Source: JAGOEX01 sp964630905
GTDB taxonomy: Bacteria > UBP6 > UBA1177
Direction of reading: 5' to 3'
Assembly (NCBI GenBank): GCA_964630905.1
Contig: CAZVWR010000064.1
Coordinates: forward strand, 1-16,919
Length of the DNA: 16,919 nt
Below are positions 7,137 to 14,797 of the stretch, one piece after another (the first letter of the stretch is position 1; every line of letters starts with the position of its first letter). The position numbers and the translations under genes were made by a program. Below the pieces are notes generated by a model. That model worked only from the letters and a program-made list of their open reading frames with translations, made no database searches and was not told the origin of the DNA.

Positions 7137-8060
7137 ATGAGATTGTTTCAAGCGGCTTTTATTATAATCCTGATATTATTGATGAATTCGTGTATTGCAC
7201 TCAGAAAGGATGTTGATATGGCAAAATCCGAAATAACTGCTGAGAATAATGCAAAGATAAAGGTTCTTGAAGAATCTCTGAAATCTGAAATTGCTAAAAT
7301 AACCGCAAGACTTGATGAGATAGAAAAGACTCTGCAGATAGATAAAAAAGCTCAGGAGAATAAGATCAGTCTTTCTTTCAACACCCTCGATGAACTGAAA
7401 TCGACCATCAGGGATATAAATAACAGAATAGACAGTGTTGACATAGCTGCACAACAGGGTGGCGGTCTCTCTTCAAAAGTGGAGGAGATCGAAAAAGCCG
7501 TCAAATTGTATGAAGAACAGTTGGCAAAATTGAAAACTGAGATAATGATTCAGATAAGTGAATTGAAACCCGTTGAAAATCTTACGGTTACTGAAAACGG
7601 AATGGTCAGGCTGCCTGAGAATGAAGAGAAAAGTTACAATCAGCTGGTTGATTTCACAAGAAGTGCGAGTGACGGTTCAATTGCCAGAAAAGGATGGGAT
7701 ATATATTCACAGAAATGGCCGAAAAACAGAAGATGCGATTTAACATACTGGATGGGGGAAAGCTATTTCCTTGAAAAGTCATATAACAATGCGATTGAAT
7801 ATTTCGGCAAGATCGAAAGTGAGTTCAGCACCTGCTCTAAACTTGAGGCAAGTTACATCAGAACGGCTTTTGCTCTTTTTCACATAGGCAAAGATGATGT
7901 CGCATCTAAAGTGCTTGAAGCTATGCAGCTGAAATTTCCCAAAACATCTTTTGCCGACCAGATCAAGGAGTTAAAAAAAATGATATCTGAAAAAGCGTCT
8001 AAAAAGAAAGCTCCGGCCAGACAGAGCGAAAAAGACACAAAAAAGGGGGATAAAAAATGA
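7137..8060 (+). CDS. CpoB/YbgF-like coiled-coil and TPR lipoprotein
   Basis: A 307-residue exported protein. A hydrophobic signal at residues 3-18 ends in MNSC, so Cys19 is the probable lipidation site; Met at -3 is tolerated but not typical. Residues about 25-150 are charged and heptad-like, with segments such as EIAKITARLDEIEKTL, giving a long coiled coil. Residues about 165-285 hold TPR-like repeats (YWMGESYFLEKSYNNAIEYFGKIESEF and the following helix pair ending in FPKTSFADQIKELKK). The last 24 residues are a Lys-rich tail. Coiled coil followed by C-terminal TPRs is the layout of CpoB/YbgF, which links the Tol-Pal machine to peptidoglycan synthesis, but no tol or pal genes are visible here, so only the architecture is claimed. 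It is the first gene of the operon, with a GGAG ribosome site, and overlaps the next gene by ATGA. Confidence 0.75.
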   Translation: MRLFQAAFIIILILLMNSCIALRKDVDMAKSEITAENNAKIKVLEESLKSEIAKITARLDEIEKTLQIDKKAQENKISLSFNTLDELKSTIRDINNRIDSVDIAAQQGGGLSSKVEEIEKAVKLYEEQLAKLKTEIMIQISELKPVENLTVTENGMVRLPENEEKSYNQLVDFTRSASDGSIARKGWDIYSQKWPKNRRCDLTYWMGESYFLEKSYNNAIEYFGKIESEFSTCSKLEASYIRTAFALFHIGKDDVASKVLEAMQLKFPKTSFADQIKELKKMISEKASKKKAPARQSEKDTKKGDKK

Positions 8061-9238
8061 TAGGAAAATATTTGAAAGCATTCACCGCCATTATTCTTTT
8101 CATTCTTGTTTCAGGCTGTGATGATGAAACGAAGCTTGTCTATCCTCCCGAAGATGTTGTTAACCGCGTTACGGACTTCTGTTTTTTTAAGGATGGCAAA
8201 ACATTTATGTATCTTAACTCGAACATGAACAGGAGATATGATTTCGGGGCACTTGTCATAATGGAGATTGACGAAGATGGTGAACCGGTGTTCGTCGATT
8301 CAATAATTGTTCCTTCATTAGCCGGAAAAATGGCTGTCAACAGTGAAGAAAGCATGGTGTATATTACATCAAGGGACAGACACGGTCTCGTGAGAGTTAA
8401 GATCTCAGGCAAGCCGGGTGCTTACCGTCTGAGCTATATCGATGATACCGATGGAGATATCCCTGAAGTTCTTGAAACTCAGAAGGAGCCTTATGCGGTG
8501 ATATTGAGCGAGGATGAGGACAAGCTTTTTGTAACACATCTTCTAAACGGGGAATTTTCAATAGTTGATCTGGATAAATGGGAACTTATCGAAACACATA
8601 AGCTTAAATACGGTGTGACTGACATAGCATACGATACGACATCAGGATATTATTTGACCTCTCACAGAAGTTCCGGAAATATAACTCTCATTGAACCTTC
8701 TGAGTCTTTAAGCGGGTTCAATGTCGGAATAACTGAAACAGAAATAGACATTCCTACGGACGGATATGATATGCGCTCTCTGAAAGCTTCGTCCGATGGC
8801 GTCTCTTTTTATGTCTCTTTTCAGAATTACACGGAAGACAGCGATGAAGACTCTGCTCCGCAACTTCTGAAATTCAAGCTTGCAGGGAAAAAAAGCACGG
8901 GAACAGAACTTCTTGAAACAATAGCACTTAAAGGGAGTCTCGGAGAGATATCGGTACTTCCTTATGTAACCGGCAGTGATGAGAACGAATATAAAGGTGA
9001 ATTGATCTTTATTGCTTCTCCCGGGCAGAAAACACTTTATATAGTTGATTCCGGAAGAGATGAAATACTTGACCAGATAAAGTTTGATAAATGCGAACCT
9101 TATCAGGTGACTGCTTCGAGCACAGGAAACACTACAGGGTTGGTGCTGATATCTTGTTTTGCACAGGATACGGTGTATCTTTACAACATAGATGTCGAAA
9201 ATAAGAACCTTTATGAAGAGGTCGGAGGATTGCAATGA
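8057..9238 (+). CDS. Beta-propeller lipoprotein
   Basis: A 393-residue protein. Residues 1-20 are a lipoprotein signal ending in the clear lipobox LVSGC, with lipidated Cys21 followed by Asp22-Asp23. The rest is rich in repeated beta-strand units such as GKMAVNSEESMVYITSR, KEPYAVILSEDEDKLFVTH, NGEFSIVDLDKWELIETH and KTLYIVDSGRDEILDQIKF. These resemble YVTN/WD40-like propellers, in which each blade carries a 'value...IVDL...' strand pair. A six- or seven-bladed fold is likely but I could not count the blades firmly. No catalytic residues are evident, so a binding or scaffolding role is the best guess. Its start overlaps the previous stop by 4 nt (ATGA) and its stop overlaps the next start by 4 nt, implying translational coupling. 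Confidence 0.7.
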   Translation: MIGKYLKAFTAIILFILVSGCDDETKLVYPPEDVVNRVTDFCFFKDGKTFMYLNSNMNRRYDFGALVIMEIDEDGEPVFVDSIIVPSLAGKMAVNSEESMVYITSRDRHGLVRVKISGKPGAYRLSYIDDTDGDIPEVLETQKEPYAVILSEDEDKLFVTHLLNGEFSIVDLDKWELIETHKLKYGVTDIAYDTTSGYYLTSHRSSGNITLIEPSESLSGFNVGITETEIDIPTDGYDMRSLKASSDGVSFYVSFQNYTEDSDEDSAPQLLKFKLAGKKSTGTELLETIALKGSLGEISVLPYVTGSDENEYKGELIFIASPGQKTLYIVDSGRDEILDQIKFDKCEPYQVTASSTGNTTGLVLISCFAQDTVYLYNIDVENKNLYEEVGGLQ

Positions 9239-11193
9239 TGGCGGCAAGAATAATAAGATTTCTCTTTGCCGTTGTCCTTTTTTCGGTTTTATCTGCCTGC
9301 GACTCTTCTTCTAAAGATTATTTTTTTGAACAGCCTTCATATTTCTCTGTACTGAAAGGATCAAAGTGTCTTAACGGAAGCATTTCTTATATGGGTTTTG
9401 TAGTTGACAACACCGGAAAGTACGGTGCAAGACTTATGAAGATAAGCGGCTGTTCATCAAAGATCGATAAGGATTTTAAAGACGGATTCGATGAAAAGAC
9501 CGGTATATATGTCGGCGGAATAGGAACATCTTCAGATCAGATGGTTGTTGAAGGAAAAGTTGTGTTTGCGACAGCTTCATCAGGTTATACTGAATTCGAA
9601 AATTGGAATAAAAAAGATGACAAACTCCGCCTTGAAAAGCATACGGGTAGAATAGTATTCAGGAAGATGAGTTCAGACATGAAGCATGATCCTTCATTCA
9701 ACAGAAGTATCCTGCTTGATTTTTACCCTTCGATCGTAAAAGCATATAAAAACGAGGGTTTTTTCTTCAGCGGTTCAAGATTCGGCAGGAATTATATCGG
9801 TTTTGCTGATACTGAAGGAAAAGGCGAAAGCATGGAGATCGTTACCGCAGTTTCAGACATTGTTACAACCGGTGATACGATCTATCTTTTTGACAGGACT
9901 GCCGGCAGTGTCTATGAAGTTGACAAGTCGCTTGAAGTTGTTGTCAAAATGACAGATCCCGAACTTGTCGGAGCCGGAATAACTGCCATCAGCAAGAACA
10001 GGATAGCTTTTTACATCAGAAACGATATCCGTATTGTAAACTCCTCTCTTGAAACCATAAAAGCTCTTAAGATGTTTGACGGGAACGAGATATCATCTGT
10101 TGCAAGTGTAAGATATGATGAATCGTTGGAATACAGGAAATTTTCGCAAGACAATATGAGCGAATTTGTAAAGATCTATGAGAAAGAGATCGATGATGCC
10201 GATATTTCTGATGAAGATATTCCTGAAGAAGAAGAAGGTGAAGTTTCTGACGAAGATGAGTTAAGCGATGATGATGAAAAAGTTCTTGATGCATCTGAAG
10301 GTGATATTCTTTGGATAGCATCGAAAAAGGGAAATGTGATGGCTTATGACATGAAAAATTCGAGCTGGGTCGTTGTCATGTATTCAGCAGAGGAGGCTTT
10401 GTCAAATCCTGATCATTACAATGAAATGAGACCTTATATTGACAGCACATATGTTACATATCCTAAGAACGGAAGAACAGATCCATCCAATGTCCCTTAT
10501 ATTTCTTCAGTATATGCAGTAAGAGGCATCCCTCATTCGCTGACCTACAAATTTGTCTATGAGGGGATTATTGAAGACACATTGTCAGGCAATGGAACTC
10601 TCAATGAAGAGAGGACGGTTATTTCCGATAAAACAGCGGAGTTTGACAAGTATTCCATAAATCCTGTTACTGACCGCATAACGCTCTTAAACCGTATTAA
10701 TTCTGTCGATTGTGTCATCCCGTGGAACGAAAATGCCGTTTTTGCCATAACAGAGGTCATTTCGCCGACCCAAATAGGTATAAAAATAGATAAATATAAG
10801 GAACAGATTGAAAAATGTTACGGGAATCCATTTACTTATGCATTGTTCCCCAGTGAGAGATATGCCGTGTCAAGAGAAAATTACAGTGGTTCAGAGTTTG
10901 CAGGCAAAGGGGTTGAACTTTCTGCCGGCAGCAATAACGGAGAGTTTTCGTTTTCGGATCAATATGCGGGTATATCAATAAAAAGAAAAACAGATGAAGT
11001 GGTCACTGAAAAGGAGACATCGTTCTTTATAAAACTCAATCCGGGCGTCCCTTTTGCCGGTTTCAGCTCTCCGGATGTCGCAACATTTATTGCAAATCCT
11101 TCATCCGGGAAGGTGCTCCTTTTTTCCCCGCTTACCAGAAGGGTCGTCGAATATGACATCAATTCCGGTAAGATTTCAAAAATTTATAAATAG
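9235..11193 (+). CDS. Large lipoprotein with an acidic linker, function unknown
   Basis: A 652-residue protein with a signal peptide and lipobox LSAC, giving lipidated Cys22 followed by Asp23. I do not recognise a named family. Several stretches look like propeller strands (GDTIYLFDRTAGSVYEVDKS, DILWIASKKGNVMAYDMKNS, and the C-terminal GKVLLFSPLTRRVVEYDINSG), so it may be a second, diverged propeller. Residues about 318-356 form an insert made almost entirely of Asp, Glu, Ser and Ile/Val units (e.g. DISDEDIPEEEEGEVSDED), interrupting a blade-like region just before DILWIAS. The start is either ATG 9235 or the next codon ATG 9238; GGAGG at 9224-9228 suits both. The 4-nt overlap with the preceding propeller gene and the shared Cys-Asp lipoprotein start suggest the two proteins work together at the same membrane. 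Confidence 0.7.
   Translation: MMAARIIRFLFAVVLFSVLSACDSSSKDYFFEQPSYFSVLKGSKCLNGSISYMGFVVDNTGKYGARLMKISGCSSKIDKDFKDGFDEKTGIYVGGIGTSSDQMVVEGKVVFATASSGYTEFENWNKKDDKLRLEKHTGRIVFRKMSSDMKHDPSFNRSILLDFYPSIVKAYKNEGFFFSGSRFGRNYIGFADTEGKGESMEIVTAVSDIVTTGDTIYLFDRTAGSVYEVDKSLEVVVKMTDPELVGAGITAISKNRIAFYIRNDIRIVNSSLETIKALKMFDGNEISSVASVRYDESLEYRKFSQDNMSEFVKIYEKEIDDADISDEDIPEEEEGEVSDEDELSDDDEKVLDASEGDILWIASKKGNVMAYDMKNSSWVVVMYSAEEALSNPDHYNEMRPYIDSTYVTYPKNGRTDPSNVPYISSVYAVRGIPHSLTYKFVYEGIIEDTLSGNGTLNEERTVISDKTAEFDKYSINPVTDRITLLNRINSVDCVIPWNENAVFAITEVISPTQIGIKIDKYKEQIEKCYGNPFTYALFPSERYAVSRENYSGSEFAGKGVELSAGSNNGEFSFSDQYAGISIKRKTDEVVTEKETSFFIKLNPGVPFAGFSSPDVATFIANPSSGKVLLFSPLTRRVVEYDINSGKISKIYK
10192..10300 (+). 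repeat. Acidic low-complexity coding insert
   Basis: Imperfect GAT/GAA-rich repeats encode a chain of short Asp-Glu units separated by single Ser, Ile, Val or Pro residues, within the large lipoprotein. The repetition follows the codon frame, so it reflects selection or slippage in the protein and not a separate DNA element. Calcium binding or a flexible spacer are possible roles. Confidence 0.55.
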
Positions 11194-11208
11194 AATATCG
11201 AGGTTATC

Positions 11209-11862
11209 ATGAGATCTCTGCTTACAGCCATTCTTATTTTGTTCATCTTAAATGTTAATGCACAGGATGCACAGGTCGAAAAGCTTCTTGGCAAATATAA
11301 CGGAATAAAAAGTTTCTCGTCGGATTACAACCGGGTGTTCACTCAGAACTCAACGGGCAAAAAGAGTTCTGATAACGGAAAAATCATTTTTATGGCACCG
11401 GGAGATATTAGAATGGATACTTTTTTTGAGGGAAAACTGACAGAGCAGACTTTCCTGAATAATGAGAAAACCATTTTTATATATCACTCCAAGAAAAATG
11501 TACTTGTAAAAAAGTCGGCAGGGGATGAGGGTGAATATCTTGCTTTTCTTCAGGGGCTTGACGAAGTGAGAAAAAAATTCACTATAACCGATTCCACTGA
11601 TTCTGCGGAAAAGGCTAGAAAGACAGGTATAGAGATAAAGGAAGGTTCAAGACTTTACAAGCTCACCCCTAAAAAAGAGATGGGGAATGTAAAATACATA
11701 TTCATAACCTCCGTCAAGGATGAAATAGAAAGCATTGTTATAATCGATCAGCTTAAGAACATAAATCAGTTCAAGTTCAGCAACATTAAATACAATCCTA
11801 AACTTGAAAAAAAGCAGTTTACCCCTGTTTATCCTCAAGGTTACGAAGTTTCAAATTTCTGA
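11209..11862 (+). CDS. lolA: LolA-family periplasmic lipoprotein carrier
   Basis: A 217-residue protein with a cleavable signal peptide (residues 1-18, cut after VNA). The mature part shows LolA features: an early helix with KSFSSDYNRVFTQ matching the family's 'F.a.F.Q' segment, KIIFMAPGDIRMDTF matching 'G.i...rPg.fRw', the YKLTPKK strand, and the C-terminal QFKFSNIKYN...FTPVYPQGYEV matching '..F.f.pP.G..v'. LolA accepts lipoproteins released by LolCDE in the inner membrane and carries them through the periplasm to the outer membrane. It follows three lipoprotein genes after a 15-nt gap (GAGG at 11200-11203), so a carrier dedicated to these neighbours is possible. LolB, LolC, LolD and LolE are not in the window. 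Sequence identity to studied LolA is clearly low, so a specialised homologue cannot be excluded. Confidence 0.78.
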   Translation: MRSLLTAILILFILNVNAQDAQVEKLLGKYNGIKSFSSDYNRVFTQNSTGKKSSDNGKIIFMAPGDIRMDTFFEGKLTEQTFLNNEKTIFIYHSKKNVLVKKSAGDEGEYLAFLQGLDEVRKKFTITDSTDSAEKARKTGIEIKEGSRLYKLTPKKEMGNVKYIFITSVKDEIESIVIIDQLKNINQFKFSNIKYNPKLEKKQFTPVYPQGYEVSNF

Positions 11863-11869
11863 TCCCTTA

Positions 11870-14797
11870 ATGGAAAAAATCCTTCAACTTTCAGAGCTTG
11901 TTCTTTCGGGGGAATTCCTTGAGGGCAGTTCTCTTTATCACGAAAAGTCAGCCATACTGCTTTCTGTTGAAAAGAACGGTTCCGGTTTTAAGATAACAGG
12001 CAAGATCAGGAACAGAGAAAATGCAGAGGTCGTTTTTTCAATAGACCGCGAAGGGAAGATGACTTTTACAAAATGTTCTAAAGGATGCAGCAGTGTCTGC
12101 AGGCATGTTGTGGCTGTCGGACTTCTTTTTAATGAACTTTCGATGGAAAACGCAGATGTTTCTGATCAGCTTTCAATGCTTGGAGGAAAAAATGTTCATC
12201 ACATCACAGATTTTCCCCTTAAAACAGTCATTGATAAAAAAAATGTCCGCATCCTATATGATCAGGGTGACTATCAGCTTAAAAAGATAGATGATATCTT
12301 CGGAGGAAAAGGGCTTGCACTGCTTTTATCTCTGTTCCCTGAGAAGTTCGTGCTGGGGAATACGGTTCTTTCAAAGGGGAGTTCAAAAGTGACCCTTTTT
12401 TACAGCCTGGAAAGAGAAACAATAAGGTTTTTCTTTTCTGATTATGTTCATTATTTCGATCATGAAGGTGTTGTAATAGATTCAGAAACGGGCTCTGTCT
12501 GGCGGCTCCCGTCGGGCACAAATGAAACTGTTTCAACATTGCTTAACATCTCAATGAGTTACAGTAGAAAAGATGATCTTGTTAAAGCCATTGCGGACCT
12601 TTCGGATAATCTTGCTCCGTATATTTCATTAAATGGCGAACTTAATCTGGAAAAAATTGAGCTGGATGAAAAAACAAAAGTGCTGTTTGAAACTTATATC
12701 GAAGGCGGGAAAGTTTGCGCATCGATTTTTTTCCTTCATGACGGACAGAGGGTTGAATTCAAGCCCAAAAGGAAGAATTACGATCAGAACTATCCTCTGA
12801 ACGGGAGGGTGTATTCAATATCGCCTGATCTTATAAAAAAGATAAGGAATGCTCTCAGTAGTGAAGGTTTCAGACAGGGTAAGAACTGCTATCAGGCGCC
12901 GATGTCGGTATTTTCAGGGATTATAAAAAAGGAGAGTGCGCTCAATCAGGTCGGTGATGTTGTGTCATTAAAGGAAATAAAAAGGATCTCTTTTGACGAA
13001 GAAACAGCTGAAAACACTGAGATAGTCCTTGATATCAATGCAAAAGAAAAGTGGTTTGCATTCAACATTAAACTGCCGGATAGTGCAAATCTTATAAGTT
13101 CTGCAGAGCTTGTGAGTGCTGTGATACAATATGAAAAAGGTGTTGCGGAACCTGTAGTTGCAGACATGAATGGTGTGCCCGTGATACTTGAGAAAAGTTC
13201 GGGCTTCCTGAAAAAGATAGCGGAATTGACATTTTCCGAGCTGTCAGGGTTCAAAGAAAAGATTCCTGTCGCCCATCTTCTGAAACTCCTGAAAACCAGA
13301 AACATAAAGAAGCTTAACAGTTTTACAGGTGACGATGAATCTCAGAAAAAATATCTCAGGATAATTCAGGCTTTTTCAAAGGGAGAATTGCCTCCGGTTC
13401 CGCTGGATCATCTTGCCGGTGTTCCGGTGAGAAATTATCAGATCGAGGGATTTAAATGGATGATGCTTTTAAGGGAGCTCGGTCTTGGCGGGATACTTGC
13501 AGACGAAATGGGGCTTGGTAAAACGCTGCAGGCACTGGCAATGATAAAATCTGAAGATGATGACAGGCCATCTCTCGTAATTTGTCCGAAAACACTTATC
13601 TGGAGCTGGGACAGGGAGATAGAGAAGTTCTTTCCTGAAATGAAAAGGGTCGTCATTGATTCTCTTAAACCGGAAGAAAGGGCTTTGCGATGGAAGCGGG
13701 CTGAACACGAACTGATAATTACATCCTATGCCGTAGTCATCAATGATTTCAAATACTTGAAAGACAAAATGTTTAAAACCGTGGTACTTGATGAGGCTCA
13801 ACACATAAAAAACAATAATACAAAGAGATTTAAGATACTTTCCTCATTAAAAACTGAATACCGGTTTGCTCTTACCGGAACACCTCTTGAAAACCATGTA
13901 AGCGATCTTTGGAGCATTTTCCAGTTTGTCATGCCGGGATATCTCGGAAGCAGAAGAGATGTTGACAGAAGTGAAAAGAACGGTGAAAACGAAAATCTGG
14001 AAAAAATAAGGAAGCTGACCGCCCCGTTTATTTTAAGAAGAACTAAAAAAGAAACTGTTTCTGAACTGCCCGAACTTATCATCAAGGAATATCCGGTTGA
14101 GATGACGCCCAAGCAGAAAGAGATATACCTTTCCGTTCTTTTGAGAGGAAGGGCCGAATTTATCGAAAAAGGCGATTCAATCAATAAAATAGAGGTTCTT
14201 TCAATACTTTCCAATCTCAGACTTGCTGCAGACCACCCGGCACTTGTATCAAAAACTGACATGGATCCTGCACTTTCATCAAAAATACCGGCTATCCTTG
14301 AACTTACCGATGAAATCATTTCAGGCGGAGGAAGAGTTCTCATCTTCAGTCAATATGTGAAAATGCTTAAAATAATAGCAAGTGCGTTCGATTTTCAGGG
14401 GAGAGATTATTTTTATATGGACGGAACGACCCAGAACAGGTTCGATCTTGTGGAGAAATTCAACAGAGGGGAGAAAGAGATCTTTCTTCTAAGTCTGAAA
14501 GTCGGAGGTGTCGGGCTGAACCTTACCGGAGCGGACAATGTGATCATAGTTGATCCATGGTGGAACCCTGCAACAGAAGAACAGGCATGGTCAAGAGCAC
14601 ACAGGATAGGACAGGAGAAGAAAGTAGTGGTAAACAAGCTCTTTTCCAAAGGAACTGTGGAAGAGAGGATACTTGACATGCATGAGAAAAAAAGGGGCAT
14701 GACTGATTTTTTCCTTTCACAAAGTCTCAAGGACCCATCAATTGATTTTGTAAAAATGATCGCAGACATGGAATTTTCAGCGATGGAGAAGCTTTGA
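11870..14797 (+). CDS. SWIM/SNF2-family DNA-dependent ATPase (helicase-like)
   Basis: A 975-residue SNF2 protein. A SWIM-like zinc site is at Cys69-x3-Cys73-x3-Cys77-x-His79, followed by a roughly 400-residue bacterial SNF2-associated region. The ATPase core is complete: motif I DEMGLGKT (545-552, Lys551), Ia LVICPKTLIWSW, II DEAQ (641-644), III LTGTPLENHVSDLWSIF, IV RVLIFSQY, V VGGVGLNLTGADNVI, and VI QAWSRAHRIGQ (905-915). These enzymes translocate on double-stranded DNA and remodel DNA-protein complexes, often RNA polymerase or repair intermediates; the target here is unknown. ATG 11870 is chosen, 7 nt after the lolA stop. A TTG at 11804 would extend the frame by 22 residues but overlaps the lolA end by 59 nt. 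No good ribosome site precedes 11870, so coupling to lolA is likely. Its place in an envelope operon is odd. Confidence 0.92.
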   Translation: MEKILQLSELVLSGEFLEGSSLYHEKSAILLSVEKNGSGFKITGKIRNRENAEVVFSIDREGKMTFTKCSKGCSSVCRHVVAVGLLFNELSMENADVSDQLSMLGGKNVHHITDFPLKTVIDKKNVRILYDQGDYQLKKIDDIFGGKGLALLLSLFPEKFVLGNTVLSKGSSKVTLFYSLERETIRFFFSDYVHYFDHEGVVIDSETGSVWRLPSGTNETVSTLLNISMSYSRKDDLVKAIADLSDNLAPYISLNGELNLEKIELDEKTKVLFETYIEGGKVCASIFFLHDGQRVEFKPKRKNYDQNYPLNGRVYSISPDLIKKIRNALSSEGFRQGKNCYQAPMSVFSGIIKKESALNQVGDVVSLKEIKRISFDEETAENTEIVLDINAKEKWFAFNIKLPDSANLISSAELVSAVIQYEKGVAEPVVADMNGVPVILEKSSGFLKKIAELTFSELSGFKEKIPVAHLLKLLKTRNIKKLNSFTGDDESQKKYLRIIQAFSKGELPPVPLDHLAGVPVRNYQIEGFKWMMLLRELGLGGILADEMGLGKTLQALAMIKSEDDDRPSLVICPKTLIWSWDREIEKFFPEMKRVVIDSLKPEERALRWKRAEHELIITSYAVVINDFKYLKDKMFKTVVLDEAQHIKNNNTKRFKILSSLKTEYRFALTGTPLENHVSDLWSIFQFVMPGYLGSRRDVDRSEKNGENENLEKIRKLTAPFILRRTKKETVSELPELIIKEYPVEMTPKQKEIYLSVLLRGRAEFIEKGDSINKIEVLSILSNLRLAADHPALVSKTDMDPALSSKIPAILELTDEIISGGGRVLIFSQYVKMLKIIASAFDFQGRDYFYMDGTTQNRFDLVEKFNRGEKEIFLLSLKVGGVGLNLTGADNVIIVDPWWNPATEEQAWSRAHRIGQEKKVVVNKLFSKGTVEERILDMHEKKRGMTDFFLSQSLKDPSIDFVKMIADMEFSAMEKL

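Noticed and set aside
8708..9247. 179-codon open frame on the minus strand
   Set aside because: It lies wholly opposite the propeller lipoprotein gene, its translation is Cys/Arg/Phe-rich without family features, and the plus-strand gene has a lipobox and coupled neighbours.
10067..10321. Low-complexity stretch as a separate DNA repeat array or CRISPR-like element
   Set aside because: The repetition is irregular and codon-phased, with no spacers; it is explained by the acidic protein insert.
13798..14343. 181-codon open frame on the minus strand
   Set aside because: It is antisense to the conserved SNF2 motifs, and its Ser/Phe-rich translation shows no family features; an effect of codon use in the real gene.
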